Source: Turnera subulata (lineage: Eukaryota > Streptophyta > Magnoliopsida > Malpighiales > Passifloraceae). From it: DNA of 64,000 nt. Positions 1-10,941 of the stretch are shown piece by piece. Both the position numbers and the translations under genes were made by a program. Each line of letters begins with the position of its first letter. Within the stretch, counting starts at the first letter, position 1. The notes beneath the pieces were generated by a model. It did not search any database, was not told the DNA's origin, and saw only the letters and a list, made by a program, of their open reading frames with translations. The stretch is from NCBI GenBank assembly GCA_028386065.3, contig JAKUCV010000418.1, forward strand, positions 1-64,000. Reading direction: 5' to 3'.

Positions 1-30
1 AATTCACTTTGGAGCTAAAGATTCCCACTA

Positions 31-84
31 GTGTGGTTGGTGTGGTTGGTGTTAGTGTGGTTGGTGTTAGTGTGGTTGGTGTGC
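31..84. repeat. Short tandem repeat, 15-bp unit
   Basis: Copies of TGTGGTTGGTGTTAG start at 41, 56 and 71, preceded by a partial unit at 31. No gene is visible around it. Confidence 0.8.
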
Positions 85-652
85 ATTAAAGAAAGCAAAA
101 GATGATTAGTGCTTGTTTAGTGCTTGTATTTAAAATTCAATCCTTTGCTTTTTGGCTTCTATAAAAGCCAACAATGTACCAAGTTTGAAATCAGATTATA
201 GATGAGAATATGAATGAAATTTGAGTGATTTTAAGGAAGCTAAATGCTCTCCTTTGGTATGCTTCTTGATTGAGGGATTCAATCAAAAAAAAACAAGAGA
301 GGGATTCTCTTGGCTTTACTCTTTAGGATTGATTTCTCTTATTACTTGTGGTGATTAATCAACTCCTTGTATTCCTCATTATTTGTTGCCTAATCCATGA
401 GTTTAGGAGGTGAAGAATATGAATACTAAACCCTAGTTTGATTGGAGATTGGAGGTCTTGGGATCAATTAGTTGCAGAGGTGAACCTAGTGGAATTCTAG
501 GGTTGTTGCTGCATCACCTCGGGTTGCAGCGGCTGGCGGCGACGGCGAGAGCGCGAGGAAGGGTAGCGAGCACAGCAACAGCCGCGGCGGACGATGGCGA
601 CTCCAAGGGATCGGCAAATTAATATTGAATTAGACTATTCCTTCTTAAAACG
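85..652. other. No recognised gene
   Basis: The stretch is AT-rich up to about 480 and then GC-rich (about 500-620), with an ATG at 594 that opens a short reading frame of no recognisable family. The GC-rich part could be the edge of a first exon or of a captured gene fragment, but no splice site or domain supports a call. Confidence 0.3.
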
Positions 653-1115
653 CAAGGCATGTGTCCAAATCCTTCTTTCTTTCAGGAACATATATATTCA
701 AGTAATGATCTTATTGAAAACTCAGTTCAAATCCTTCTTATATATATATATTCAAAACTCATGGTATGTTTTTCTTCGTTATGCTTTTTTTTTTTAATGG
801 GCAAATTAAAGGTGTGTTTTTCTTTTTTCTTTTTCGTGTTTCAAATCCTTCTTTCATCAACAATTGATGATTTTTTTCTACTTAAAAATATGGATCAAAT
901 CATCAGTATCTGTTTCATTTTTTTAGTTTTCTGACGCAGCATGTGTTCTGTTCAAATTCCTATTTCTTTCAGAAATAGGTATATTCAAATAATGATCCTA
1001 TTGAAAACTCATGGTATGTTTTTCTTCTTTTTTTTTTTTGAATAGACCAGTTCCTTCTTAACAAGGCAAGGCATGTGTTCAAATCCTTCTTTCTTTCAGG
1101 AACATATATATTTAT
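653..1115. repeat. Degenerate direct repeats
   Basis: A segment containing AAATCCTTCTTTCTTTCAGG followed by ACATATATAT recurs at about 665-695 and 1080-1110. A related version near 945-985 reads AAATTCCTATTTCTTTCAGA. The phrase ACTCATGGTATGTTTTTCTT occurs near 757 and near 1006. These are old, interrupted direct duplications with no coding content. Confidence 0.6.
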
Positions 1116-1375
1116 TTATAGTTTAGTTAGGATACCCCATGACGCTATCTATATTAGTTCTTTCAAAATATTATCAAGGCAGTATAGCTTAAAAACTTGT
1201 AGATATTATATTGTTAATAACATGCTAATAGATTTTCAATTTTAATTAGTGGCTTTTTTATTGTAGTAACAGGTGTAATATATTTTTCTTCACCTATTTA
1301 TTTATTTATCAAAAAGTTGAAGTGAAATCTAAATTTAATAATGGTAGAGTTACAAAAAATTCTAATAAAAGATTT

Positions 1376-2130
1376 TTACAAACATATGTGTGGGATGTGT
1401 AGATTGGATGATTTTATTATCTCTCCACATTATTATAATTATTTCTAACATTAGAGTTTTCCCAATCACAAAAATCTTTTCCCCATTAATTTTTCACTTC
1501 TCTTTCCTTTCCTTTTTTTTGCCTCCTTCCTTTTTCAAATTTTTCTATATTATTTATTTATTTATTAATTTCCCTATCTCCTTCTGTTTGATACAAAAAG
1601 CTTATCATTATATTTTGAAGAGCCCTTCCATTTGCAAATACCTTTTTTTTCTCTTTCCCTTTACAAATCTAAGTTTTGTTTACCTCTGACAAAATTAGAG
1701 TTTTATTTTCAACATAATATGTTAATTTTTTATTTTTAAATTAAGGTTTTATGTAACTATTTGCTTGATTATAACAAAGAAGTCTAAACCTTCATCATGA
1801 TCATTTGGAGTTGTCTTTTTCTCACAAATTCTTTGATTAATTTTCTTATTTTAATTTCCAATCCCTAATTTTGAGACTCCTCAAATTGAGGAGTTTTATA
1901 TGCATCTTTAAAATATTGGGTAATTAGCGTAGAAAAACAAAAAAAATAATAAAGAGAAATTCGAAAAAGGAAGGAGGCTAATAAATTAGGAAGAAAAGAG
2001 ATTTGTGAAAAAATAATAGGTAAAGATTTTTGTGATTGGAAAAATTTTAATTTTAGAAATAATAAAAGAAAAAAATAATTTAGAAGCTAATAAAATCATC
2101 TAATATACACATGCCACATATGTTTTGTAA
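1376..2130. mobile_element. Foldback/MITE-like element with ~150-bp inverted arms
   Basis: The left arm starts TTACAAACATATGTG and the right arm ends CACATATGTTTTGTAA. Each arm also holds matching inverted blocks such as GATGATTTTATTA against TAATAAAATCATC, and CCAATCACAAAAATCTTT against its complement near 2021-2040. The arms are about 80% alike by eye over roughly 150 bp. No convincing target-site duplication is visible, so the superfamily is open. The interior is AT-rich and non-coding. Confidence 0.6.
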
Positions 2131-2499
2131 GACTATTTCAATAAAAAAAATTTCATACCTCTAGTATTATTTGTTAAATTCATTTCTACATGTATTCCAA
2201 TTTTAAAGAAGAGTGAAATTTTTATCCATTGAGAAAATACAATTGAAAGGGGCAAATAAAAGTGTAGTGCATTGAGAAAATAAAATAAAAAAGATGGAAC
2301 AGGAACTATAATTAATTAAAAAGGGAGCACTAATTATTAATGGGGAAGAGGAAGGGCTCCAAAAACATGCCACATGACGCATAGAGAGACCTGTCTCTTC
2401 AGCTTTACTTGCCCATAGATGATTAATCAACCTTGAAAAAAAATAGTAATTAAATAAGAGACTCCTCCTCGCTACTGAAAAAGTGCGGCTCAAATAGTC

Positions 2500-3260
2500 T
2501 TTTTTTTTTTGGAGAGAATGAGAAAACTTTATTGATTAACCATGAAAAGACATGCCTCGTGGAACAGAAACTCCACTAAGGTCGTAATCCATAAGAGGAA
2601 CACACGACCCAGGGGGCTGATCTAGGTGAGTAACACCAAGAGGAAAAGAAAAAACAAATTTAGCCAAAAAATCAGCACAACGATTTGCCTCCCGAAAGAC
2701 ATGACAAAGCCGAATTTGCCAATCCTGCGAATGAGTTCTTGCACAGCTCGGAGTAAAGCAGTATGGCATTTGCCACGCACATCAGCACCATGCAGATACT
2801 GCACAACATTAGCAGCATCAATCTCAACTTCCACATGTCGAAAACCAAGGTCCCATGCCTTATTCAACCCCACGAAAAGGCCCCAAAATTCAGCAGTGGC
2901 AGGGGAACATTGACCAATGTTAAAACAGAATCCGGAAACCCAGGCCCCCAAATGATTACGGAGGAGACCACCAGCCGCCGCATTCAACGACTGCTGCTGC
3001 ACAGCCCCATCACAATTTAATTTGAACCAACCAGCAGGGGGAGGGGACCAATGAACCTCGGTAACAGTGCAAGAGGTACCTCCAAGGTGGACCTGTTTTG
3101 CTTGTTGTACCGCCGAATGATACTCCATTGCCAGGCGCAAGATGAAAGTGCTTGGATTGAAGGGAGCCTCCTCCTCCGGGTCAAAGACCTACTTATTTCG
3201 CCAAAGCCAGATACACCAACAGGAAACACCAAATAAAATGGCCCAAGGGACCTGGGCATT
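2500..3260 (-). mobile_element. 5'-truncated LINE fragment with RNase H domain
   Basis: Read on the minus strand, this is the 3' end of an L1-type LINE. It carries a plant-LINE RNase H domain with LNCDGAV (first Asp), AEFWGL (Glu), VEIDAANVV (second Asp) and NRCADFLAK (last Asp). The final part lies in another frame from about 2720, so the ORF is broken by a frameshift. The T-run at 2500-2510 is the poly(A) tail of the minus-strand element. The upstream reverse-transcriptase part is missing, as is usual for a 5'-truncated insertion. It is a different copy from the larger LINE next to it. Confidence 0.8.
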
Positions 3261-3275
3261 GACTCGGGGAAACAA

Positions 3276-3386
3276 GACCCTCACTCAAAGATCTTATATA
3301 TAAAATTTAAAGCACCCGATCGTTCCTCATTTTCTTTTGCGACACGTGTCACGTTTTAAGACCCTCACTCAAAGATCTTATATATA
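3276..3386. repeat. Short direct repeat in the gap between the two LINEs
   Basis: The words GACCCTCACTCAAAG and ATCTTATATA occur at about 3278-3302 and again at about 3360-3386. An intervening 60 bp contains GACACGTGTC, a G-box-like palindrome. It may be a local duplication made by an insertion. No gene is seen here. Confidence 0.5.
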
Positions 3387-3397
3387 TATATATGTAA

Positions 3398-3414
3398 TAG
3401 ATGTCGCTTGCTTT
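3398..3414. repeat. LINE target-site duplication, left copy
   Basis: The sequence TAGATGTCGCTTGCTTT is repeated exactly at 18314-18330. It flanks the large LINE (A-rich 3' end at left, 5' end at right) and proves that everything in between came by one LINE insertion plus a later nested insertion. Confidence 0.9.
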
Positions 3415-3479
3415 TTATTTTTATCTGAAAGATATGAAATTCATAATAGAAAAAACTTACAGCAACCCAAAATTACAAA

Positions 3480-5302
3480 TACTCATGTCTCTTTGGTCTC
3501 TCATGATGAGAGTCCCTATGCTATCCGGTGCAGCATTTAAGATAGTAGTCCCAAAAGGAAATTCAAATGCTAGTTTAGCTAACCCATCAGCAACAGTATT
3601 GGCTAGCCTAGATACATGGATAATGTTTACACACTAGTCTTGGCGTAAGAGATGGCGAATTTCCCAAATGATATCATCTAGCACCATGTTTGGGTCCAAA
3701 TCCCCAGTGAGCCATTCCACTACTGCAAGAGCATCGATCTCCACTTGTAGTGTTCGGCAGTTCAATTGCCATGCCAGTTGTAAGCCACGCAAAATGCCCC
3801 ACAGCTCGGCTTTAATGGGAACACAGCTACCCTAGTTGGTGCAAAAGCCAGCTATCCAACGAGCTGCATGATCTCTAAGGATGTCGCTTGCTACTGCCCT
3901 GTTATCCAGTTGCGTCACGGCCCCGTCTGAGTTTAACTTCCAGCAACCTAAGGGGGGAGGTGCCCAGTATCGTGCTGTCTCGGATGTAGGCATGGGAGTC
4001 TGAGAATGATGGTCATAGTTAGACTGTGTTTGATTTCCTCCACCACGAGTCTGATATGCCTAATCGGGTAGGGCACTTCAACATTGTCCTCGTCAAAGAT
4101 CAAGTGGTTACGCCACTGCCATAACTTCCAGCAAGTGATGGGGAACACGAAAGGCCAGTCCTGTGATTATGGTGCATAGCCACCATGTCCAACCATGTTG
4201 CGCCCAATCCACACTTTCAAGTTGTCCTCTTGGAAGAGCTCTTGCAATGTGTCCTCTGAAATTAATTTTGACCAGATGTCAAGAGCAAAGAAATAGTCTC
4301 TGACCATATGCAAGGTTGATTCCTCTTCCAAGCCATATCTTGGGCATAATGCATCAGTAGTTAGATGCCTGAAGACGCGGTTCTGGTTGGTCAACAGTCT
4401 ATCTTGAGTAAGTAGCCAAAGGAAAGAAGCCACTCTGTGTGGTCCTTTCCATGTCCAAATGTGTTTCCAGAGTAAGTCCTCAGGTCCCCAGTATGATTCT
4501 TCTCGCGTAGTGTAGGCAGACCGAACAGAGAATGAGCCCCTTGTTTCAGGCATCTATTTGATCTGGTCTGGTCCTCTTCTATCAGATGGTGGGACTACTG
4601 CCTATAGTTTTCTCCATTCCTCAGGCGGCAGATATGGAGTGATGTTGCATCAGTTCCATTCTCCCTCCGTGGTGACCATAGCAGCGACATTCAAGTTGAG
4701 TCGATGAGGGGGGACCAGCTGCACTGTCGATTCAATGAGTTTGTGGTTGGTTTCAAGCCAAACATCCGTCCAGAATTTGGCTGATTTTCCATTTGCGACT
4801 GCCCAGCCAGTTGATGATAAAAAGTCGGGCCAGATTTTGCAAATGGCTCTCCAAAGAGTGGAGCCATTACGTATTTCTACCTCTGTCGGCAATGGTGTGG
4901 ATGTCTTCAGGTACTTGGCCCGGAGGATCTGAGACCACAGTGCTTCTGGGGTATTGATCATTCGCCAAGCCATCTTCATTAACATAGCATCATTGATGGT
5001 TCTCATCTTGCGGACTCCTAAACCACCATTCGGTTTGGGCTGGCAGATGGTTTCCCAGTTAACTAAATGGAGTTTTTTCTATTGGCCTTCGCTTCCCCAT
5101 ATAAATTTCCTCACTATGCCATCCAGCTTGTCACATATGGATCGTGGTAATCTAACTGTCTGCATGGTGTATATTGGCAAGGCAGAAATGACTGACTTGG
5201 CTAGTGTTACTCTTCCTGCCTGTGAAAGCTGGTTTGCTCGCCATCCAGATAGTTTTCGTTCAGTCTTCTCAATAAGATACTTATATGTGTTCGTAGTAAC
5301 TC
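3480..5302 (-). pseudogene. LINE ORF2 C-terminal part: RT thumb, zf-RVT, RNase H
   Basis: Minus-strand translation in shifting frames gives the downstream RT/connection region (including LSQAGRVTLAKSVISALP and GGLGVRKMRTINDAMLMK), then the zf-RVT region (WKGPHRVASFLWLL, LCPRYG, about 4170-4550), then an RNase H domain (about 3480-3950). The RNase H includes LNSDGAV, KAELWGIL, LQVEIDALAVVEWL and a terminal ADGLAKLAFEFP. At least three frameshifts or stops separate the blocks. It continues the reverse transcriptase that resumes at 13951 beyond the nested element, because the copia insertion cut the LINE between RT and the thumb. Confidence 0.85.
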
Positions 5303-5594
5303 TTTTGTGTTAGAACTAATGCCTCCATGCTTTCTTTCAGGGTTTTGATAATGACAAACCTTGGCTCAATTGATGACATCCTTGAAGCAAAAAGAAATCA
5401 AGCAAAGATCAAGAGCTCAAACAATGTGATCAAGAATTGAAGCTACAAGCAAGAAGAGAAAGATGAGTTAGGAACACAAAATGTACAAGGGTAAAACAAC
5501 TCAACTTCTCTTAGACATTGGCTCAAATAAAACACATTTCAATCATACAATTCATAAGCATGCTTTCAAACATAAAGTTGTGTTTTGAGTCTAA

Positions 5595-6014
5595 AACATC
5601 GATGTTCTGTCAACAAACATCGATGTTCTGTTTTTTCAAGTTTTTCAAATATTGGCAGTAGCTCTAAAACATCGATGTTGGGTGATAAAACATCGATGTT
5701 CTTGTGACCGTTGGTCAAAACATCGATGTTGTAATTGAAACATCGATGTTGTGATTTCTTCAAGGTTTTCCAAAATTTGGCAGAAGCGGAAAAACATCGA
5801 TGTTCTATTGGCAACATCGATGTTCTGACAATTGCCATTCAAGTTGAATTTTGGCAGTAGCCATAAAACATCGATGTTTGAATTGTAAACATCAATGTTC
5901 TTGCATAATCCTTTTTATCATGTTTTTGTGAAGCATAAAAACATCGATGTTTTATTTGAGAACATCGATGTTGTATCTGAAAACATCGATGTTGCTCAGC
6001 CAAACATCGATGTT
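5595..6014. promoter_or_regulatory. Palindrome array 1 (AACATCGATGTT x14), left LTR
   Basis: Copies start at 5595, 5616, 5668, 5689, 5719, 5739, 5793, 5813, 5867, 5888 (variant AACATCAATGTT), 5940, 5961, 5982 and 6003. Start-to-start steps are 21, 52, 21, 30, 20, 54, 20, 54, 21, 52, 21, 21 and 21 bp, close to multiples of the 10.5-bp helical turn. The array ends 111 bp before the LTR TATA box. The motif is a perfect 12-bp palindrome with a central CG. A role as a binding site for a dimeric protein is inference. Confidence 0.75.
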
Positions 6015-6124
6015 CTACTAGCCGTTGGAGCAATAATTTAAAATTGCTGGCTAAAACATGAGAGGAAATTTTTCAGCACTCACTATGTTTTATTTAAGGC
6101 TGTTTTTGGGTGGATTTAAAACGG

Positions 6125-6132
6125 CTATAAAA
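6125..6132 (+). promoter_or_regulatory. Putative LTR TATA box
   Basis: CTATAAAA lies downstream of the palindrome array, and the same word occurs in the right LTR at 13319-13326. In a SIRE-type LTR a TATA box in the middle of the LTR would start the genomic RNA. Confidence 0.55.
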
Positions 6133-6752
6133 CTTTTCAGAGCTACAAATTGAGCATTTTTAGCTATGTTTCAGAACTAATCAATTCTCCATTCATTTAC
6201 CATTCATTGATACACATTCATTCAAGTTTTTATAAGCCAATATCTTTGAGATTTTGAGAGTTGCCTTATTAGTGCTTATTTGTCTTACTCATATCTACTC
6301 TTTAAGAGAGTATCAGTTTGAGTGTTGTTATAGTGTTGCTCATGCACTTTAAGGGAGGATTGTTCCCTTGAGAGAAGTCTTAAGGTGTGGTATCCTTAAG
6401 CAAGTGTAGGATTCTTGAGATTAGAATTCCTAGGAAAGTCTTGAAGTAAGGCATCTTCAAGCAAGAGTGTTGAGGTTCATGTGACTTGAACTTTCAGGGT
6501 TTAGGATTCTTGTGACTAGAATTCCTAAGTTGTAAACGGTTTGTTAAGCACCCGTAAGCTTAACGTAGATAGTGAAATCTTCAAGTGAGACTTGAAGGGT
6601 TGGCTTAGCCACACTAGTAGAGTGTGTGTGAACCAGGATAAATTGCTTTTGTCCTTCATTCTTTCAATTCCGCATTTAATTCCTGCTTATTTCGTTTTTA
6701 TTCGATTATCGCTATTCACCCCCCCTCTAGCGAATGGCTATTGTTCTAACAA

Positions 6753-6766
6753 TTGGTAACGGAGCC
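6753..6766 (+). other. Primer-binding site of the SIRE-type element
   Basis: TTGGTAACGGAGCC starts two bases after the left LTR. It resembles the common initiator-Met tRNA complement (TGGTATCAGAGC) used by copia elements, with two substitutions. Confidence 0.75.
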
Positions 6767-6807
6767 TAACTCTCTGAAAGACTTAACCGTTTGAGAGGAA
6801 ATTTTCT

Positions 6808-8330
6808 ATGGCTTCTTCAAGTTATTTGTATGCAGGAATCACTGAAGGATAATCCACTACCCGTGCACCGTTCTTTGACGGGACAAATTACGCATATTGG
6901 AAGGAAAGGATGAGAATTTTCATCCAAGCCAATAATTTCGCAGCTTGGCTGGTGATAAAGAATGGTGTTCAAGTTCCAACAAGGACGGAAGCGGGGTACA
7001 ACGAAGATGACATCCAGAGAATCGAAAACCACTCCAAGGCGATACACATGCTCCAATGTGCGGTCAATCCGAATGACTATCAAATAATCTCGCGCTGCGC
7101 AACAGCCAAGGAGATGTGGGAAATGCTGGGAATCATCTATGAGGAAACCGACAGCAAGCAAGAAGAGACTGTCAACCTCTGTTCCATGGCAAATGAAGAA
7201 TCTCCGGAAGAGGTAAGTACTTCCTATTCGAATGATGATTATACATTTGAAGAGCTGCAAGATGCATTTAGTGAACTGTATAGTAAATTCATTTCTGTTT
7301 CAAATGTTAATAAGAACTTAAAGAAACAGAACAAGACCTTAGAAAATAATGTAGAATTATTATCTAAAGATAAAGATAAGTTATCAAGTGAAAATGATAA
7401 GCTTGAAAAGGAAAAGCATGCTCTCAATATATCTTGCAATGAACTTAATGAGAAAATATCTTCTGATGTATGTTCTTGTGTTGAATTGAGAAAAGAGAAT
7501 GAGTCTCTTAATCATCAAGTTGATGATTTGAAGAAAACATTAGAGAAATTTACCAATGGTAGAGATAGTCTTAATCTTCTTCTAGGACAACAAAGAAGTC
7601 CAACGCAAAAAGAAGGATTAGGTGCATCTAATGTGTCAAATGATGTCAAACTTACTGTGCTTAATGCTAAGACACATAAACATGATGCTTCATCTTCTAC
7701 TTATCATATTAGATCATATGTTCGTGACACAAGATCATGTACTCATCATAGAAGGTCATATGCACAAAATGCAAGATCAAATGCAAGTAGTGGAAAATCT
7801 CACTATGCTAAATTGTATGCCTACTATGGTAGATCAAATGCTAATGTTGCAAGATCACATGTACACACCGCTAAAAATGAAAGGCTACAATATACTAAAC
7901 CTAGGAAACATATGACTCAATTTAGGGAAAATAGGGTTATACCTAAGGAAAACAAGTTTACTAGAATGCATAGACATAATCAAAATGGTAATTACTATCA
8001 ACCTAGAAGGATGTACAATCCAAATGTCATTTGCCACTATTGTAACAGAATAGGTCACATTGCCCCTGATATGTTTTACTAGGCATAGACATTGCGCTCA
8101 AGATAAGCTCTATAATCGACATGTTTCTAACCATCAAGGACCCAAAAAGATTTGGGTACCAAAATCCCTTTGATTTGTTTTGCAGGCATGCTTGAAGACA
8201 TCAAGTGTACTTTGGTACCTTGATAGCGGATGCTCCAAGCAAATAACCAAAGAAGCATCCAAGTTCTTGAATGTGACCACACTTATTCAATTTCGACAGA
8301 AGTGCAAGGATCAAAAGATGATAACATCGA
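6808..8330 (+). pseudogene. Broken gag with protease stub (copia)
   Basis: The start ATG at 6808 is followed by an in-frame TAA at 6850-6852. The frame then runs on through the copia gag N-terminal region (FFDGTNYAYWKERM), a long Lys/Glu/Asn-rich coiled-coil-like stretch (about 7270-7570) and a zinc knuckle (CHYCNRIGH at about 8032-8058). Next to the knuckle an apparent one-base insertion shifts the frame, so the last Cys is lost in the open frame. Shifted text continues to about 8172 and a protease start (LWYLDSGCSKQIT, about 8210-8248) follows with the DSG catalytic motif. Coding similarity stops by about 8330, where palindrome array 2 begins. Integrase and reverse transcriptase are missing. 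Confidence 0.8.
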
Positions 8331-8636
8331 TGTTAATTCTTGAAACATCAATGTTCCATGATTTTCAGCTCACTTGTGTTTTTCAATCAGTAGCTGAAAG
8401 ACATCGATGTTGTCTAGAAAACATCGATGTTCCAATAAGAGCTGCCAAGCCACAAATCGAGCATGCACATCGATGTTTTGTATCAAACATCGATGTTCGG
8501 TAAGAACTTTATTTTTTCAGTAGTCTTTAAACATCGATGTTCGTTTTCTACACATCGATGTTATTCATTCCGAGCTGTTTAAAATTTCTGTCTAGTAGTC
8601 AAAAACATCGATATCTCCTTCTTGAACATCGATGTT
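8323..8636. promoter_or_regulatory. Palindrome array 2 (five pairs)
   Basis: Ten AACATCGATGTT-type sites form five pairs: 8323/8344, 8400/8420, 8466/8486, 8530/8551 and 8604/8625. Spacing inside each pair is 20 or 21 bp. Several are one-base variants (GACATCGATGTT, CACATCGATGTT, AACATCGATATC). The array begins exactly where the protease homology ends, so it replaces pol. No TATA box or ORF follows directly in sense. Confidence 0.7.
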
Positions 8637-8639
8637 CTG

Positions 8640-8993
8640 CCTTGGTTGCATTTTCACAGCTTAGAAATAAGTTAACTTCTTCACTTAAGTTAAGAACTTT
8701 AGGTACCATGTTCATGACAAAATGTTTTAGGAAGAATATTCAGATTTCTTTCAATTTGAGTAAAGCATGTAGTTAGTGCACAATTGATCAAATTGAGAAA
8801 CACTAGATTGTTGATGAACACTCACACAAGAAGAACTTTATGTCATACAAATACTTTTATTATAAAGTTTGAGTACAGCTGCCGAATCTTAAAACACACA
8901 CACATTCGATTACATCATATATTTTACAATCACAATTACAAACAAGAAACGCAGAATTACATCATACATATTCATTACAATTATTATCTGCTT
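8640..8993. other. Non-coding spacer 3' of the antisense ORF
   Basis: AT-rich sequence between array 2 and the stop codon of the antisense ORF. It probably holds the 3' untranslated region of that ORF. No other feature is recognised. Confidence 0.4.
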
Positions 8994-9677
8994 CTAACGA
9001 TTTGGTTCAGCTGTTACAGTAAAGCCATTAGGAGTATTGACTATGTTAACCCTAATGACATGACTCCAAGCAAACCACATTCCACCCGAGTTGTTCTGGC
9101 CAGGAAGCTCGAACCGATGTGTTGGTGGAAAGCGAAGAGGGATAACTCCGTGGTTTCCGGTTTGCTGCCATTGAGTCTCTGTAAGCAGAACCATATTAGG
9201 TTTATATTGGTTCTTCAGGTCTCGCAGGATTCGGACAAAATCTTGGGAACGTGCTGTGATACCCCTGCAGTTCCACACCAAAAGGCGAACCTTTGGCCAA
9301 GTGGGCGCTACTCCAGCTACTCGAGGAATGCTCTGAGCTGTCATTGTAATCTGGTAATAACTGCCCTCATTCAAAGTCTGGTAGGTTGGTTCCAACTGAA
9401 GCTCCTAAAACCTGTCAGAGATAAAGAACATTGTGGAATTGGCCGTACCGTAGTAGGATGCTCGTAGGGATTGTTGATGCTCCAGGAAGATGACCTCTTC
9501 CATAGGGGTGACGAAGAATCGGGAAGAATAAATCTCGTCTACGAAGACAAGACGGGGAATTCTTGCTAGTTCCTCTGGAAATGGCCCTTGTTGCTCATTT
9601 ACAATGCTGAAGGCCAACCGATTTCTTCTACCTACGTTTGCACCCTCAACAAAAAAGACGGAGGAAGGGGAAGGCAT
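8994..9677 (-). pseudogene. Antisense accessory ORF with endonuclease-like C-terminal part, copy A
   Basis: A 684-bp frame on the strand opposite to the copia genes, from ATG (MPSPSSVFFVEG) to EPNR and a stop. It is interrupted by one in-frame TAG at 9403-9405, where the second copy at 35252-35935 has CAG (Gln). Both copies have exactly the same length and are about 70% identical in protein by eye. Residues ~1-120 match no family I know. Residues ~128-175 (KVRLLVWNCRG, then QYKPNMVLLTET) resemble the first two motifs of LINE-type endonuclease/exonuclease/phosphatase domains, without the later catalytic blocks. A TATA box lies 82 bp upstream. Function is unknown. Extra ORFs in antisense are known from plant LTR elements as a class. 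Confidence 0.7.
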
Positions 9678-9758
9678 TTTTGCTTTTGATATTTTTGCTA
9701 ACTCTTTTTCTGAAATTGGATTATAAACTTTCTGTGTTTATTAAGCTCTAACGTATGT

Positions 9759-9768
9759 CTATTTATAG
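9759..9768 (-). promoter_or_regulatory. TATA box of antisense ORF copy A
   Basis: The minus strand reads CTATAAATAG, 82 bp before the start codon of the antisense ORF. Copy B also has a TATA box at a similar distance (35997-36006), so both ORFs look like separate transcription units. Confidence 0.55.
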
Positions 9769-9779
9769 AAATATAATTG

Positions 9780-10260
9780 CATTGCCTCTTCTCTAAGGAG
9801 GTGACCCCTACAAATTTCTGAAGTGTCCAGCAGTGTTCAGGAGGTGACCCCTACCTATCCTTGGAGTATCATGAACAACGCTCAGAGATAATCAAGTGTC
9901 TGCTTTGTTGAAAATCGTGGCCTAAACTGCATTATTGATTCATCACGGAACTCACAGTCTGATTAGTTGGGCATCAGAGGCAACCAAAGTCCAACTGACA
10001 AGACATTTTCTCGAGCCCGGTGTACTTACGACAAGGAGATACCTCTTCATCCCGGGAGGATAGAAATCCAAGACAATAATTATTGGGGGCAGAGACCATC
10101 CTACTATCCTTAAACTTGTCACACATGTTTCATCTCCATAAAACTCATATATTATCCATTGCTAATTTGAGAATTCAAGGCTCTACTAACTTTATTTTGT
10201 AGGGACATCTCGATTCGGACGACAAGCATGGTTGAACAAGCAAGGACCTTACTAGGCAAA
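9780..10260. other. Upstream region of the antisense ORF
   Basis: Contains a short direct repeat, AGGTGACCCCTAC at 9800-9812 and 9841-9853. No coding sequence is recognised up to the next palindrome array. It is presumably the promoter-proximal region of the antisense unit. Confidence 0.4.
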
Positions 10261-10266
10261 CAGAGA

Positions 10267-10743
10267 AACATCGATGTTGTTCTGACCAACATCGATGTTG
10301 AATGCATTGAACAAGTTACCGAATGTTGAAAACATCGATGTTGAGTATCACAACATCGATGTTCAGGTAAGTCCTCAAATCCCTTATCACAATTGCACTT
10401 AATTCTTCTTCGATTCATCAAAACATCGATGTTTTGAGAACAAACATCGATGTTTGCCATACTGAAATTTTTATTCCAGCAGAATGAAAATAACATCGAT
10501 ATTGACATAACAACATCGATGTTAAATATATGAGCATGTTTTTAATTTTTCGGCCGAGAACCAAAAACATCGATGTTCTATAAAAACATCGATGTTGGCT
10601 TGATAGGCTCACATTTCACTTTTGGCCGAAAGCATACAACATCGATGTTCCCTTACCAACATCGATGTTGTACCGTTGCCTTTAAAAATTATAGCCGTTG
10701 GGGGGTCCTAAACATCGATGTTTTAGAGAAAAACATCGATATT
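10267..10743. promoter_or_regulatory. Palindrome array 3 (seven pairs) upstream of ORF3
   Basis: Fourteen AACATCGATGTT-type sites in seven pairs: 10267/10288, 10331/10352, 10422/10443, 10492/10512, 10566/10585, 10638/10658 and 10711/10732. Within-pair spacing is 19-21 bp. Two sites read AACATCGATATT. The last site ends 65 bp before the TATA box of the ORF at 10942. The arrangement (array, TATA, gene) repeats that of the LTRs. Confidence 0.75.
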
Positions 10744-10807
10744 GTGCTGACGATTTTTAAAAAAAAATAGTCGTTACTGTTCATAACGACTACCTTCAGG
10801 CTCCCTT

Positions 10808-10816
10808 CTATAAATA
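10808..10816 (+). promoter_or_regulatory. TATA box of ORF3
   Basis: CTATAAATA lies 126 bp upstream of the ORF3 start codon and directly downstream of palindrome array 3. A C/T-rich leader (10830-10930) follows, as in many plant 5' untranslated regions. Confidence 0.6.
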
Positions 10817-10941
10817 CCCATCAACACTATTCTCCTCCTCACTTTCTTATCTGATCCCTTTACATCTCTTTTCTCTTCCACATTCCTCTACATCTATTCC
10901 AACCTTTTTCATCCCAAAGTCTACCTTTTACCTTACACACC

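Larger units (their letters stand above)
5308..6751 (+). repeat. Left (5') LTR of the SIRE-type element
   Basis: 1444 bp, from TGTTAGAAC to GTTCTAACA. It contains fourteen AACATCGATGTT sites at 5595-6014 and a TATA box (CTATAAAA, 6125-6132). It matches the right LTR closely. The main differences are a segment of about 50 bp carrying two palindromes that is present at 13205-13255 but replaced near 6058-6068 here, and one extra palindrome in the right copy near 12874. Confidence 0.9.

Noticed and set aside
2203..2493. Minus-strand ORF of 96 codons between the foldback element and the LINE fragment
   Set aside because: No domain, AT-rich composition and no expression signals; a chance frame.
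5595..6014. CRISPR-like look of regularly spaced AACATCGATGTT repeats
   Set aside because: This is plant nuclear DNA. The unit is a 12-bp palindrome in pairs with variable gaps inside an LTR, the spacers are themselves repeated in the other LTR, and no cas genes exist.
5566..6033. Short ORFs rich in NIDVL and HRCF peptides through the palindrome arrays
   Set aside because: The peptides are only translations of ATCGAT-containing palindromes in different frames; there is no initiation context or conservation.
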